Source: Sporosarcina sp. FSL K6-3457 (GTDB taxonomy: Bacteria > Bacillota > Bacilli > Bacillales_A > Planococcaceae). Taken from it: a stretch of 64,000 nt of DNA. The stretch is taken from contig NZ_JBBOWX010000001.1 in assembly GCF_038007285.1 (NCBI RefSeq), positions 2,001,501 to 2,065,500 of the forward strand. Reading direction: 5' to 3'. The notes beneath the pieces are model-generated. The model had not been told where the DNA came from. It was given only the letters and a program-made list of their open reading frames with translations, and ran no database searches. The position numbers were made by a program, and so were the translations under genes. This document shows positions 8,724-18,005 of the stretch, one piece after another (positions within the stretch are counted from its first letter, which is position 1; every line of letters starts with the position of its first letter).

Positions 8724-10994
8724 ATGACTTGGACATTAACAAAATCAGAGCTAGATCATGAAACCCTATTGTTAAATGAAAGTCTTTTGTCCTTGGGCAA
8801 TGGTTATCTAGGTGTCAGAGGGAATTTTGAAGAAGGCTATCATGAGGCGTATACATCTATTCGAGGAACATACATAAATGCTTTTCATGATGAAATAGAT
8901 CTTCAGTATGGAGAAAAGCTACATGGGTTTCCCGACATCCAGCAAAAAATTGTCAATGTGATTGATGGACAAACGATCCAAATCTTGATTGAGGATGAAG
9001 CTTTTTCTTTGTTTGAGGGAGAAGTCATTCACTTCGAACGAAATTTACATATGGATAAGGGATTTACTGAACGGATCATTCATTGGAAATCGCCTAAAGG
9101 ACAAGAAGTTCAGCTTCATTTTAAACGGCTCGTTTCTTTTATAACAAAGGAATTGTTTGCGATTGATGTAAAAATCATTCCTATGGGTCCTATTCAACAA
9201 GTGAAAATTATTTCAACGGTGAATGGCGATGTGTCTAACTTTGTCGATAAAACGGATCCGCGAATTGCTTCTGGTCATGCGAAACGCCTCCATGTAGTAG
9301 AGGCTGAGCAGCAAGAACAATGGAGCATTGTCAAAAATCGTACGTATGCTACCGAGCTGGAAGTGGCTTGTATCGCTTCAATGCAAGTGACATCTGGGAA
9401 CTATCAGTATGATAGTAAAGCTACGGATAGTAGCGTGGAACAGACCTATACATTTGAAGGAAATGGGACGATTCACTTTACAAAGTATAATGTGTATACA
9501 GATACGCTACGGCATGGCGAAGCTGTTATTGATAAAGCGATTGCTGTTCAACAACAGCTTGCAGCGACAACTTTCGAGGATCTTCTGCTAGAGCAGAAAG
9601 AGTATCTGGATCACTTTTGGAGTAAGTCTGATGTAGCGATAGATGGAGACAAACGATTGCAAGAAGGTATTCGATTTAATCTTTACCAACTTTTACAATC
9701 AGTCGGTAAAGACCCCGTTAGCAATATTGCAGCAAAAGGATTATCTGGTGAAGGCTATGAGGGTCATTATTTCTGGGACACTGAAATTTATATGTTTCCA
9801 GTATTCTTAATGACCAGCCCTGAAATCGCAAAAAATCTATTGCTGCATCGCTATTCTATTTTAGATAGTGCCAGGGTGAGAGCTAAAGAGCTTGGACATA
9901 CAAAAGGTGCTCTATTCCCGTGGCGAACGATTACAGGGCCAGAAAGCTCAGCATTTTTTCCAGCGGGCACAGCGCAGTATCATATTAGTGCTGATGTGGC
10001 GTATAGCTATATTCAATATTATTTAGTTACGCAGGATGAGGCATTTTTAAAGGATTATATGGCTGAGGTGCTTTTTGAAACCGCTCGTTTATGGGCGGAT
10101 ACAGGTCATATGCACGAAGGTCAATTTAGGATTGATAGCGTAACAGGTCCGGATGAGTATACATGTATCGTGAATAATAATTACTATACAAATGTGATGG
10201 CCAAGCATAATTTACTGTGGGCTGTTAAGGTATTTCATTTGTTGCATGAAAAGGATAGCAATCATCTACAGCAGCTTATTAACCGCCTAGAGTTGACTGC
10301 GTTTGAAGTACAGCAGTGGACAGATGCTGGGGAAAAGATGTATCTCCCTTATGATGAAACATACAAAATGAATGCACAAGATGACAGCTTCTTACAAAAG
10401 GCACGTTGGGATCTAGAAAATACGCCAAAAGAGAAATTTCCACTATTGTTGAATTATCATCCATTAACATTGTATAGATACCAAGTGTGTAAGCAAGCCG
10501 ATACTGTCTTGGCTCATTTTTTATTGGAGGATGAACAAGATATTGAAACGATGCAAAACTCCTATAATTACTATGAACAAATTACAACACATGATTCATC
10601 ATTATCTGGCTGTGTGTATAGTATTATGGCTTCTAAATTAGGCTATAAAGAGAAAGCATATGCTTATTTTAATGAAACAGCCCGACTGGATTTGGATAAT
10701 ACACAAGGTAATACAAAAGATGGTCTGCACATGGCGAATATGGGTGGTACGTGGCTAGCCATTGTCTATGGATTTGCTGGTTTACGAGTGAAAGAAAGTG
10801 GTCTGTCCTTCGCGCCTTTTCTTCCGGATGAATGGAACTCCCTTGATTTTCATGTACAGTACCAGGGAAGATTGCTGAAGGTTCATCTTGGAAGAGATGT
10901 AATCAGTTATTTGGTTGTTGAAGGGGAAGGATTGACCATTTGTCATAATGGAAGCTCTCTATATCTTGAGAATGGACAAGAAGTAAAGGTTTAA
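8724..10994 (+). CDS. Second GH65 glycoside phosphorylase
   Basis: A 756-residue cytosolic GH65 protein, the last gene of the operon. Seen: LSLGNGYLGVRGNFEEGY near the N terminus, FWDTEIYMFPVF, VTGPDEYTCIVNNN with the likely general acid Glu478, and THDSSLSG with phosphate-binding His623. The specificity loop reads GALFPWRTITGPES and then AGTAQYHISADVAY, unlike both the first GH65 protein here and classic maltose phosphorylases, so the two paralogues probably take different linkages. A GTG at 8715 is in frame, but it lies within the TAAGGAG ribosome-binding site at 8709-8715, which serves the ATG at 8724. Confidence 0.9.
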   Translation: MTWTLTKSELDHETLLLNESLLSLGNGYLGVRGNFEEGYHEAYTSIRGTYINAFHDEIDLQYGEKLHGFPDIQQKIVNVIDGQTIQILIEDEAFSLFEGEVIHFERNLHMDKGFTERIIHWKSPKGQEVQLHFKRLVSFITKELFAIDVKIIPMGPIQQVKIISTVNGDVSNFVDKTDPRIASGHAKRLHVVEAEQQEQWSIVKNRTYATELEVACIASMQVTSGNYQYDSKATDSSVEQTYTFEGNGTIHFTKYNVYTDTLRHGEAVIDKAIAVQQQLAATTFEDLLLEQKEYLDHFWSKSDVAIDGDKRLQEGIRFNLYQLLQSVGKDPVSNIAAKGLSGEGYEGHYFWDTEIYMFPVFLMTSPEIAKNLLLHRYSILDSARVRAKELGHTKGALFPWRTITGPESSAFFPAGTAQYHISADVAYSYIQYYLVTQDEAFLKDYMAEVLFETARLWADTGHMHEGQFRIDSVTGPDEYTCIVNNNYYTNVMAKHNLLWAVKVFHLLHEKDSNHLQQLINRLELTAFEVQQWTDAGEKMYLPYDETYKMNAQDDSFLQKARWDLENTPKEKFPLLLNYHPLTLYRYQVCKQADTVLAHFLLEDEQDIETMQNSYNYYEQITTHDSSLSGCVYSIMASKLGYKEKAYAYFNETARLDLDNTQGNTKDGLHMANMGGTWLAIVYGFAGLRVKESGLSFAPFLPDEWNSLDFHVQYQGRLLKVHLGRDVISYLVVEGEGLTICHNGSSLYLENGQEVKV

Positions 10995-11184
10995 TAGTGA
11001 AATAAATGATGAAAAATAACATTTTCGTACAATCACATTTGGTGTGATGAGTATGGAGATGTTTTTTTGTTTGTAGATTAGGTGAAGTTGTTTCGTGCAC
11101 TGTTTGATCTACCGATGAGTAGGAACGGAAAAGTCTTTTAAAAGAACCTTCACACTGTTTATTTATGAAAAAAACATAATTCTA
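10995..11184. other. Spacer between the GH65 operon and the ara operon
   Basis: No gene is seen. A small ATCACA/TGTGAT hairpin near 11033-11050 is followed about 15 bases later by a run of seven T, so it is at best a weak terminator. Confidence 0.3.
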
Positions 11185-11245
11185 TTGATTGTACGTACGT
11201 TTTGTATTAATATAAAAACAGGTACAATAACATGTACGTATATCT
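11185..11245 (+). promoter_or_regulatory. araDBA promoter with two AraR boxes
   Basis: The -35 TTGATT (11185-11190) and -10 TAATAT (11208-11213) are 17 bp apart. An AraR-type box, ATTGTACGTACGTTTT, lies in the spacer (centre 11194/11195). A second, ACATGTACGTATAT, is downstream (centre 11237/11238). Centre-to-centre spacing is 43 bp, the same four-turn spacing known for cooperative AraR binding in Bacillus subtilis. The box assignment is by consensus match. Confidence 0.85.
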
Positions 11246-11270
11246 TTGTTTGCGAGAGGTGGGAGTAAAT

Positions 11271-11963
11271 ATGTTGGAAGAGTTGAAACAACAGGTGCTA
11301 GATGCGAATTTAGCATTGCCGAAACACCATTTAGTTACGTTTACATGGGGCAATGTAAGCGGTATCAGTAGGGAGGACAAACTGATTGTCATTAAACCGA
11401 GTGGCGTGCCTTATGATGAGTTGACAAAAGAGGATATGGTTGTTGTGGATTTTGACGGAAATGTAGTGGAAGGTAAGTTAAAACCTTCATCTGATACACC
11501 TACCCATATTGTCTTATATAAAAACTTTCCTGATATCGGTGGTGTTGTTCATACTCACGCACCTTGGTCAACAAGTTGGGCGCAAGCAGGAAGAGGTCTA
11601 CCTGCATTAGGGACAACGCATGCAGATTACTTTTACGGAACGATACCTTGTACACGAACAATGACTGAAGATGAAATCAATGGTGCCTACGAGCATGAGA
11701 CGGGCAATGTCATTATTGAAACGTTTACAGACATCGATCCAAACGAAATACCGAGTGTACTTGTTCATAGTCATGCACCTTTTTCCTGGGGGAAAGACCC
11801 TGAGGAGGCGGTACATAATGCGGTTGTATTGGAAGAAGTCGCTAAAATGGCTTTACAGATGTACCAATTGAATCCAGACACACCTGATATGGACCAAACA
11901 TTGTTGGATAAACATTATCTTCGCAAGCATGGAGCGAAAGCTTATTACGGACAAAAGAGCTAA
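11271..11963 (+). CDS. araD: L-ribulose-5-phosphate 4-epimerase
   Basis: The last step of arabinose catabolism: L-ribulose-5-P to D-xylulose-5-P in the cytosol. With the ATG at 11271 the protein has 230 residues, matching the 231 of E. coli AraD. An in-frame ATG at 11232 lies inside the second AraR box and has no ribosome-binding site, while GAGGTGGGAG precedes 11271. Seen: the class II aldolase/epimerase fold with [20 protein letters not shown], the zinc ligands in VVHTHAP, and a later His in VHSHAPF. It is the first gene of araDBA; the order D-B-A differs from the araABD order of B. subtilis and resembles Geobacillus. Confidence 0.96.
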   Translation: MLEELKQQVLDANLALPKHHLVTFTWGNVSGISREDKLIVIKPSGVPYDELTKEDMVVVDFDGNVVEGKLKPSSDTPTHIVLYKNFPDIGGVVHTHAPWSTSWAQAGRGLPALGTTHADYFYGTIPCTRTMTEDEINGAYEHETGNVIIETFTDIDPNEIPSVLVHSHAPFSWGKDPEEAVHNAVVLEEVAKMALQMYQLNPDTPDMDQTLLDKHYLRKHGAKAYYGQKS

Positions 11964-11975
11964 GGAGGCTTACAA

Positions 11976-13646
11976 ATGACTGAAAAGTATGCAATTGGAG
12001 TCGATTATGGTACACAATCTGGTCGTGCGGTTCTTGTTTCATTAGAAAATGGACAAGAAATTGCTGACCATGTTACACCTTATCGCCATAGTGTAATAGA
12101 TGAAAAGCTGCCAGGTACGGATATTCAATTGGGCTATGAATGGGCTTTACAACATCCGCAAGACTATCTTGAGGTGTTAGAGAACTCCATTCCAGCTGTC
12201 TTACAACAATCGGGCGTCAATCCAGATGATATCGTTGGACTAGGTATCGATTTTACAGCGTGTACAATGCTGCCGATTGATGAACAAGGTGAACCTTTAT
12301 CGAATAACCCAGCATTAAAAGACAATCCGCATAGTTGGTTAAAGCTATGGAAACACCATGCGGCGCAAGATGAAGCTAACAAATTGAATGAGATTGCAGA
12401 ACAAAGAGGAGAAGCCTTTTTACAAAGGTATGGCGGCAAGATTTCTTCAGAGTGGATGATCGCAAAAATTTGGCAAATCTTAAATGAAGCACCAGAAATT
12501 TATGAGCAAACAGATCGCTTTGTTGAAGCGACCGACTGGGTAACGTCAAAATTGACGGGCAATTTAGTGCGTAATAGCTGTACGGCAGGTTATAAATCAA
12601 TCTGGCATAAAAAAGATGGCTATCCAAGTAAAGAGTTCTTTAAAGCACTCGATCCTCGTTTAGAAAATCTAACGGATACGAAGCTTCGCGGTGAAGTTGT
12701 TTCCATTGGAACAAAAGCTGGTGAACTGACAGAAGGGATGGCTAAAATAACTGGATTGAATGCGGGAATAGCTGTATCCGTTGGGAATGTTGATGCCCAT
12801 GTGTCTGTCCCAGCGATGGGTGTAGCTGAGCCAGGAAAACTTGTGATGACGATGGGTACTTCTATTTGTTCTTTGTTGTTAGGCGAAGAAGAGAAGGAAG
12901 TAGAGGGGATGTGCGGAGTCGTTGAAGATGGCATTATTCCAGGTTTTTATGGCTATGAGGCGGGTCAGTCGGCAGTTGGAGATATTTTTGAGTGGTATGT
13001 CAATCATGCTGTCCCAGCTTCTGCAGAACAAGAAGCGGCAGAACAGGGGCTCAATATTCATCAGTTGCTAGAGAAAAAAGCAGCTGCCTATCAACCGGGT
13101 GAAACTGGATTGTTAGCACTAGATTGGTGGAATGGCAATCGCTCTACATTAGTAGATACTGATTTAAGCGGGCTACTTCTCGGAATGACGTTGCAAACAA
13201 AACCAGAAGAGATTTACCGAACGTTATTAGAAGCAACGGCATTTGGAACGCGTAAAATTGTCGATGCTTTTACGAAGAGTGGATTAGCTGTCGATGAGCT
13301 ATATGTTTGTGGGGGATTGCCTCATAAAAATCAGTTGTTAATGCAAATCTATGCGGATGTTACGAACCGTGTGATTAAAGTGGCAGACTCTTTCCAAACG
13401 CCAGCGTTAGGAGCGGCGATGTTCGGTGCAGTTGCTGCAGGTGCGGCGAATGGTGGATTTGATTCTATATTAGATGCAACTAAGAAAATGGCGCGAATTA
13501 AAGATGAGGTCATTACGCCGATTCCAGAAAACGTAGCTGTTTATGAAAAAATCTATCAAGAGTATTCGATTTTGCATGAGTATTTTGGTCGTGGAGAAAA
13601 TGATGTCATGAAGCGACTGCGTGCCATTCGATCTGAAGTAAAGTAA
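11976..13646 (+). CDS. araB: L-ribulokinase
   Basis: Phosphorylates L-ribulose to L-ribulose-5-phosphate with ATP. 556 residues, the normal AraB length. FGGY-kinase fold: N-terminal phosphate loop [17 protein letters not shown], the [13 protein letters not shown] stretch, [13 protein letters not shown] in the middle, [13 protein letters not shown], and the C-terminal [20 protein letters not shown] nucleotide-binding region. It begins 12 bp after araD with AAGGAGG in front and ends 19 bp before araA, so the three genes form one operon. Confidence 0.97.
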   Translation: MTEKYAIGVDYGTQSGRAVLVSLENGQEIADHVTPYRHSVIDEKLPGTDIQLGYEWALQHPQDYLEVLENSIPAVLQQSGVNPDDIVGLGIDFTACTMLPIDEQGEPLSNNPALKDNPHSWLKLWKHHAAQDEANKLNEIAEQRGEAFLQRYGGKISSEWMIAKIWQILNEAPEIYEQTDRFVEATDWVTSKLTGNLVRNSCTAGYKSIWHKKDGYPSKEFFKALDPRLENLTDTKLRGEVVSIGTKAGELTEGMAKITGLNAGIAVSVGNVDAHVSVPAMGVAEPGKLVMTMGTSICSLLLGEEEKEVEGMCGVVEDGIIPGFYGYEAGQSAVGDIFEWYVNHAVPASAEQEAAEQGLNIHQLLEKKAAAYQPGETGLLALDWWNGNRSTLVDTDLSGLLLGMTLQTKPEEIYRTLLEATAFGTRKIVDAFTKSGLAVDELYVCGGLPHKNQLLMQIYADVTNRVIKVADSFQTPALGAAMFGAVAAGAANGGFDSILDATKKMARIKDEVITPIPENVAVYEKIYQEYSILHEYFGRGENDVMKRLRAIRSEVK

Positions 13647-13665
13647 TCTACTAATTGGAGGAATA

Positions 13666-15153
13666 ATGATGCTAGCAATTAAACCTTATGAATTTTGGTT
13701 TTTAACAGGAAGTCAGAACCTTTATGGTGAAGAAACATTACTGGAAGTAGAGAATAACTCAAAAGAAATTACTAATCAACTGAATGCCAATGGAAATCTT
13801 CCATACAATATCGTGTTTAAAACAATTTTAACGAATGCCAATGATATCCGGAAAGTAATGTTAGAAGCGAATAGTGATGAAAACTGTGCCGGTGTTATTA
13901 CATGGATGCATACATTTTCTCCAGCGAAAATGTGGATTGCTGGCCTTGCTGCTTTGCAAAAGCCGTTACTCCATTTGAATACGCAGTTTAATCGAGATAT
14001 TCCGTGGCAAGCGATTGATATGGACTTTATGAATACTAATCAATCTGCACACGGAGATCGTGAATATGGTTTTATCGGCACACGTATGAACATTTCGCGT
14101 AAAGTAGTCGTCGGTCATTGGTCAAATAAAGATGTGACAGAGAAAGTGGCTAGCTGGATGAACACGGCAGTTGCTGTGACAGAGGGTACGAATATTAGAG
14201 TGGCGCGCTTTGGTGATAATATGCGTAATGTTGCTGTGACGGATGGTGACAAAGTAGAAGCGCAGATTAAGTTTGGCTGGACAGTAGATTATTATGGTAT
14301 TGGTGATCTAGTCGCAGAAATGGCGACAGTATCAGATGATGCCATTGCCAATTTGTATAAAGAGTATGAGACGTTGTATGAACTGCCTGTGGAAGCAAGT
14401 GAGCCAGGTGCTGTCAGAGACTCTATCTTGGAACAAGCCCGTATTGAATTAGGATTAAAGTCGTTTTTATCAGCCCGTAATTATAATGCATTTACAACCA
14501 ATTTTGAGGATCTGCATGGCATGAAACAGCTACCAGGACTCGCGGCTCAACGTTTAATGGCGGAAGGCTATGGTTTTGCGGGAGAAGGGGACTGGAGAAC
14601 GGCAGCCTTGTTACGCATGATGAAAGTCATTGCCAATAACGAAGGGACTTCGTTTATGGAAGATTATACGTACCACTTGGAGCCCGAAAATGAAATGGTA
14701 TTAGGTTCACATATGCTAGAAATTTGCCCGACAATCGCAGCAACGAAGCCTCGGATTGTTGTTCAGCCTCTTGGGATTGGCGGTAAAGAGGATCCAGCTC
14801 GTCTCGTATTTGATGGACAAGGTGGAAGTGCAGTTGTTGCTTCGCTTATCGAATTAGGTGGTAGATATCGTCTCGTTGTCAACGCTGTACAAGCCCAACA
14901 TACGATGGAAGAAACACCTAATTTACCTGTGGCGAAAGTATTATGGAAACCGGAACCTTCGCTTGCTGAAGCAACTGAATCATGGATTTATGCGGGAGGA
15001 GCACACCACACGGTATTTTCATTAAACGTGACTGTAGAACAATTATATGAGTTTGCGGATATGGCTAATATTGAATGTGTTGTGATTGATAAAGATACGA
15101 ATGTCAGACAGTTGAGAAGTCAATTGAAGTTGGGCGCAGCAGTTTGGCAGTAA
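13666..15153 (+). CDS. araA: L-arabinose isomerase
   Basis: Converts L-arabinose to L-ribulose using a divalent metal. 495 residues, the family length. Seen: YEFWFLTGSQNLYGEETL at the N terminus, WMHTFSPAKMWIAG, FNRDIPWQAIDMDFMN, GFAGEGDWRTAALLR with a catalytic Glu, EDYTYHLEP, and the metal-binding histidines near the C terminus (HMLEICP and the GGAHHT region). Two adjacent ATGs (13666 and 13669) are possible behind TTGGAGGA. It feeds the kinase encoded just upstream. Confidence 0.97.
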   Translation: MMLAIKPYEFWFLTGSQNLYGEETLLEVENNSKEITNQLNANGNLPYNIVFKTILTNANDIRKVMLEANSDENCAGVITWMHTFSPAKMWIAGLAALQKPLLHLNTQFNRDIPWQAIDMDFMNTNQSAHGDREYGFIGTRMNISRKVVVGHWSNKDVTEKVASWMNTAVAVTEGTNIRVARFGDNMRNVAVTDGDKVEAQIKFGWTVDYYGIGDLVAEMATVSDDAIANLYKEYETLYELPVEASEPGAVRDSILEQARIELGLKSFLSARNYNAFTTNFEDLHGMKQLPGLAAQRLMAEGYGFAGEGDWRTAALLRMMKVIANNEGTSFMEDYTYHLEPENEMVLGSHMLEICPTIAATKPRIVVQPLGIGGKEDPARLVFDGQGGSAVVASLIELGGRYRLVVNAVQAQHTMEETPNLPVAKVLWKPEPSLAEATESWIYAGGAHHTVFSLNVTVEQLYEFADMANIECVVIDKDTNVRQLRSQLKLGAAVWQ

Positions 15154-15195
15154 GTTATTATGAGGAACATGTATGTTTAAGGAGGACATTTTACT

Positions 15196-15966
15196 ATGCA
15201 TACGACAGCTAGTTTAATCAAACAGCTTGAAGAAATGGATATTGATCAGAATGGAACAATCATTGTTCATTCGTCAATGAAAAGTATTGGGCATGTAGAA
15301 GATGGTGCGGATGCAGTGCTGGATGCATTGTCGACCTTTATGGCAAAGGGGCTACTCGTTTTCCCAACGCATACATGGAAAGATATTAACAAGGATAATC
15401 CGAAATTTTATGTGGATAGCTCGCCTTCACATATCGGCATATTAACTGAGAAATTTAGACAGCGCCCACATGTGATTCGCTCACTACACCCCACGCATTC
15501 AGTGGCCGCACTAGGGGGAGATGCATTATCGTTTACGGCTGATAATGAAAAGTTTGACACTCCTTGCGCACGAGGATCTTCATGGGGCAAATTGTTAGAC
15601 CGTGAAGCAAAGATATTGTTAGTCGGTGTTGATTTACGACGCAATACATTTATCCACGGGATAGAGGAATGGCTGGATATACCGAATCGAATGACAGATG
15701 CTCATGAGCAATTATTTACTGTGCTACCAGATGGAACGGAAATATCTGTACCATCTCGAAGGCACCATGGTTTAGACTGGTCGGCGCACTACTGGAAGGT
15801 TGAGGAGTTGTTAGCGAGCAAAGGAGCCATTCAGTATGGAAAACTTGGCGATGCTACCGTACTTGTTTGCGATACTGTGAAGTTAACACACTATATAACG
15901 GATATGTTGAACAGTAATCCGGAGCTATTTTCTGATAATGAGCCGCTAGCAATAGAATTGATTTAA
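15196..15966 (+). CDS. AAC(3)-family N-acetyltransferase at the end of the ara operon
   Basis: A 256-residue protein of the aminoglycoside 3-N-acetyltransferase (Antibiotic_NAT) family. Seen: IIVHSSMKSIG near the N terminus, LVFPTHTW, the signature RSLHPTHSVAALG, and DTPCARGSSWGKLL, all typical of the family. It has AAGGAGG before the ATG, follows araA by 42 bp and precedes the operon terminator, so it is co-transcribed with araDBA. Known members acetylate the 3-amino group of aminoglycosides, but many chromosomal homologues have no proven drug substrate. Placed in an arabinose operon, a metabolic acyltransfer role is as likely as resistance. Family is clear; function is open. Confidence 0.85.
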   Translation: MHTTASLIKQLEEMDIDQNGTIIVHSSMKSIGHVEDGADAVLDALSTFMAKGLLVFPTHTWKDINKDNPKFYVDSSPSHIGILTEKFRQRPHVIRSLHPTHSVAALGGDALSFTADNEKFDTPCARGSSWGKLLDREAKILLVGVDLRRNTFIHGIEEWLDIPNRMTDAHEQLFTVLPDGTEISVPSRRHHGLDWSAHYWKVEELLASKGAIQYGKLGDATVLVCDTVKLTHYITDMLNSNPELFSDNEPLAIELI

Positions 15967-15970
15967 TTGT

Positions 15971-16011
15971 AAAAACACAGGGTTATATTTTACTATGCCC
16001 CTGTGTTTTTT
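15971..16011 (+). terminator. Terminator of araDBA-AAC(3)
   Basis: A 12-bp perfect stem, AAAAACACAGGG with CCCTGTGTTTTT, ends in a T run. Confidence 0.92.
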
Positions 16012-16069
16012 GTACAGAGAAACACAAGGCGTGCGAACGGTTAAATAGCTCTTTTAGTAGGAGGAGAAT

Positions 16070-17599
16070 ATGAAAAAGAAAATCACGGTTTTTCTAGCGG
16101 TATTGTGTGCGTTTATGTCACTTTCGATAAGTGTCTATGCGGATAATCCTGTTATTAAAGATCGTTTCTCTGCTGACCCAGCGGCATTGGTGCATGATGG
16201 TAAGGTTTATTTGTATACGGGTCACGATGAAGCAAGACCTAGTGGCAACACCTTTGTGATGAGAGAATGGAATATACATTCATCTGAAGACCTTGTGAAC
16301 TGGAAGTTAGAAGGGCATTTGCCACGGACGGCATTTAAATGGGCGCAAAGGGATAGTGCTTGGGCTTCTCAAGTGGTTGAAAGAGATGGACAATTTTACT
16401 GGTATGTGACTGTTTTTAATGGTGATCCAGCTGACCCTGGCTATTCAATCGGTGTGGCGCAATCGGAGCATCCGGTGAAGGGATTTAGAGATGCGCTCGG
16501 AGGTCCGCTTATTGCACCTAGCATGACAGCGAATCCCGAATACATGGGGACGGTGCCATGGGATGATATTGATCCGACTGTTTTTGTTGATAAAGATGAT
16601 CAAGCTTATCTCTATTGGGGAAATACGCATCTGTATTATGTGAAATTGAAAGACAATATGATTGAACTAGATAGTGAGATTCGGCGTGTGGAAATCGCTA
16701 ATATGCCCGTTGGCTTTACAGAAGCACCTTGGTTGCATGAACGTGATGGGCTGTATTACTTGACTTATGCCTTGAATTATCCGGAAGAGCTTGGTTATGC
16801 GATGAGTGACAATCCAGCAGGTCCTTGGACGTATAAGGGTAAGTTGATGGATAAGCTGCCGGGAAGTTCAACGAGTCATCCGGCAATTATTCAGTTTGAA
16901 GAGCAGTGGTATTTTATCTATCATTCAGCTGCATTACCTACTGGAGGCGAGTTTAGACGGGCGACTTCAATTGAGAAAATGGTTTATAACCCGAATGGAA
17001 CCATTCAAAAAATAGTACCAACTGCATCTGGTATCAGTGATGATAGTTATTTACTCCAAACTTATAGCAATACGGATCATTATGTGCGCCATATGGGAAT
17101 GGGTCTTCAAATAGCAGCTATTAAGAAGGATGACTCGAATTTTAAATGGCATGTCGTTCCTGGATTGGCGGATTACGATGAAGCATATATATCCTTTCAA
17201 TCGGATACTCGGCCTGGTTTTTATATGAAAAGAAAAGACGAACAACTTGTAATGGCTAAGCACGATGGAACAGATAGCTTTAAAGAAGCGGCAACCTTTC
17301 GAGTTATCCCAGGTTTAGCCGATAAAACAGCATCTTCTTATCAAGCGTATGGCGATGAGTTGTATTTGTATCATGATGCGAATAATCAATTGACATTAGC
17401 GACGATGACCGTAGCTCAAGATAACGAACGTGCAACTTTTCGACTGAAGGGTGAAGAATCAGATACCGATAAAGCTGAAGTGTCTAAGGAAGCAGATGTA
17501 TTATCTAAAGTGGTTAACGCAAATTATGTACTAGTAGGCCTCATCGTCCTTGGGTTGGTTATCACTGTTATAGTGTATGTGAGAAGAAAACGTAAATAG
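16070..17599 (+). CDS. Secreted, membrane-tethered GH43 with AbfB-like domain
   Basis: A 509-residue extracellular enzyme acting on arabinose-containing chains. Residues 1-24 are a signal peptide ending VYA. The GH43 five-bladed propeller follows with the expected carboxylates Asp36 (SADPAAL), Asp168 (DIDPTVFVD) and Glu218 (FTEAPW). Residues about 330-460 resemble the beta-trefoil AbfB/CBM42 arabinofuranose-binding domain (DHYVRH, RPGFYMKRKD). A final hydrophobic helix near 485-504 followed by RRKRK would hold the protein on the outer membrane face; no LPXTG sorting signal is present. Endo or exo action cannot be read from sequence. No clear promoter is seen in the 60 bp behind the preceding terminator, so read-through is possible. 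Confidence 0.88.
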   Translation: MKKKITVFLAVLCAFMSLSISVYADNPVIKDRFSADPAALVHDGKVYLYTGHDEARPSGNTFVMREWNIHSSEDLVNWKLEGHLPRTAFKWAQRDSAWASQVVERDGQFYWYVTVFNGDPADPGYSIGVAQSEHPVKGFRDALGGPLIAPSMTANPEYMGTVPWDDIDPTVFVDKDDQAYLYWGNTHLYYVKLKDNMIELDSEIRRVEIANMPVGFTEAPWLHERDGLYYLTYALNYPEELGYAMSDNPAGPWTYKGKLMDKLPGSSTSHPAIIQFEEQWYFIYHSAALPTGGEFRRATSIEKMVYNPNGTIQKIVPTASGISDDSYLLQTYSNTDHYVRHMGMGLQIAAIKKDDSNFKWHVVPGLADYDEAYISFQSDTRPGFYMKRKDEQLVMAKHDGTDSFKEAATFRVIPGLADKTASSYQAYGDELYLYHDANNQLTLATMTVAQDNERATFRLKGEESDTDKAEVSKEADVLSKVVNANYVLVGLIVLGLVITVIVYVRRKRK

Positions 17600-17630
17600 G
17601 GATTGTAGATTGTTCGAGGTGACGTGGTGT

Positions 17631-17646
17631 ACTCGTACGTTCGGTT
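17631..17646 (+). promoter_or_regulatory. Possible distal AraR box
   Basis: ACTCGTACGTTCGGTT shares CGTACGTTC with the box in front of araR. It sits 175 bp upstream of the promoter-proximal box at 17806. A remote looping site is possible but unproven. Confidence 0.4.
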
Positions 17647-17765
17647 TTGGCTATATACGAATAAATAAACAATGCATATAATGAATGAATCTGTTGAAAT
17701 AACCTAGTATATATGAGGAAAGTCACGAATAGTGAATCTATTAAGATAATAAGCACCAAATACCA

Positions 17766-17856
17766 TTGACAATCAATAAAATAACTATTATAATTTAAAA
17801 CAATACGACGTACGTACGAGTTGGATGATAGTTATTTCATTCGGATACGTACATCT
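17766..17856 (+). promoter_or_regulatory. Consensus promoter with two AraR boxes, importer operon
   Basis: Perfect sigma-A hexamers TTGACA (17766-17771) and TATAAT (17789-17794) are separated by 17 bp. AraR-type boxes follow at about 17806-17821 (CGACGTACGTACGAG) and 17841-17856 (GGATACGTACATCT). Their centres are about 35 bp apart, fewer than the 42-43 bp seen at the other two promoters. Such a strong promoter would need tight repression. Confidence 0.8.
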
Positions 17857-17917
17857 CTGGGTTCTGATGAGCCTCTGTAAAAAGTAATAAAGTTGAAATG
17901 TTTACTTTTATTCTATG

Positions 17918-17931
17918 TGAAAGCGCTTTAA
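17918..17931 (+). promoter_or_regulatory. cre site (CcpA) in the importer leader
   Basis: TGAAAGCGCTTTAA matches the cre consensus with one mismatch, about 75 bp upstream of the start codon and well downstream of the promoter, consistent with roadblock-type catabolite repression. Nothing else is recognised in the 406-bp gap 17600-18005 beyond the sites listed. Confidence 0.7.
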
Positions 17932-18005
17932 CTAAAAGTGTTTATTGTGCAGTATTAAGAAGCGTCCATTAAAAATGAACTAATTAAAAATTCGGAGGTG
18001 ATATT

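Noticed and set aside
11030..11066. Terminator between the second GH65 gene and araD
   Set aside because: The six-base stem is short and its T run is displaced about 15 bases downstream, so it is noted only as spacer.
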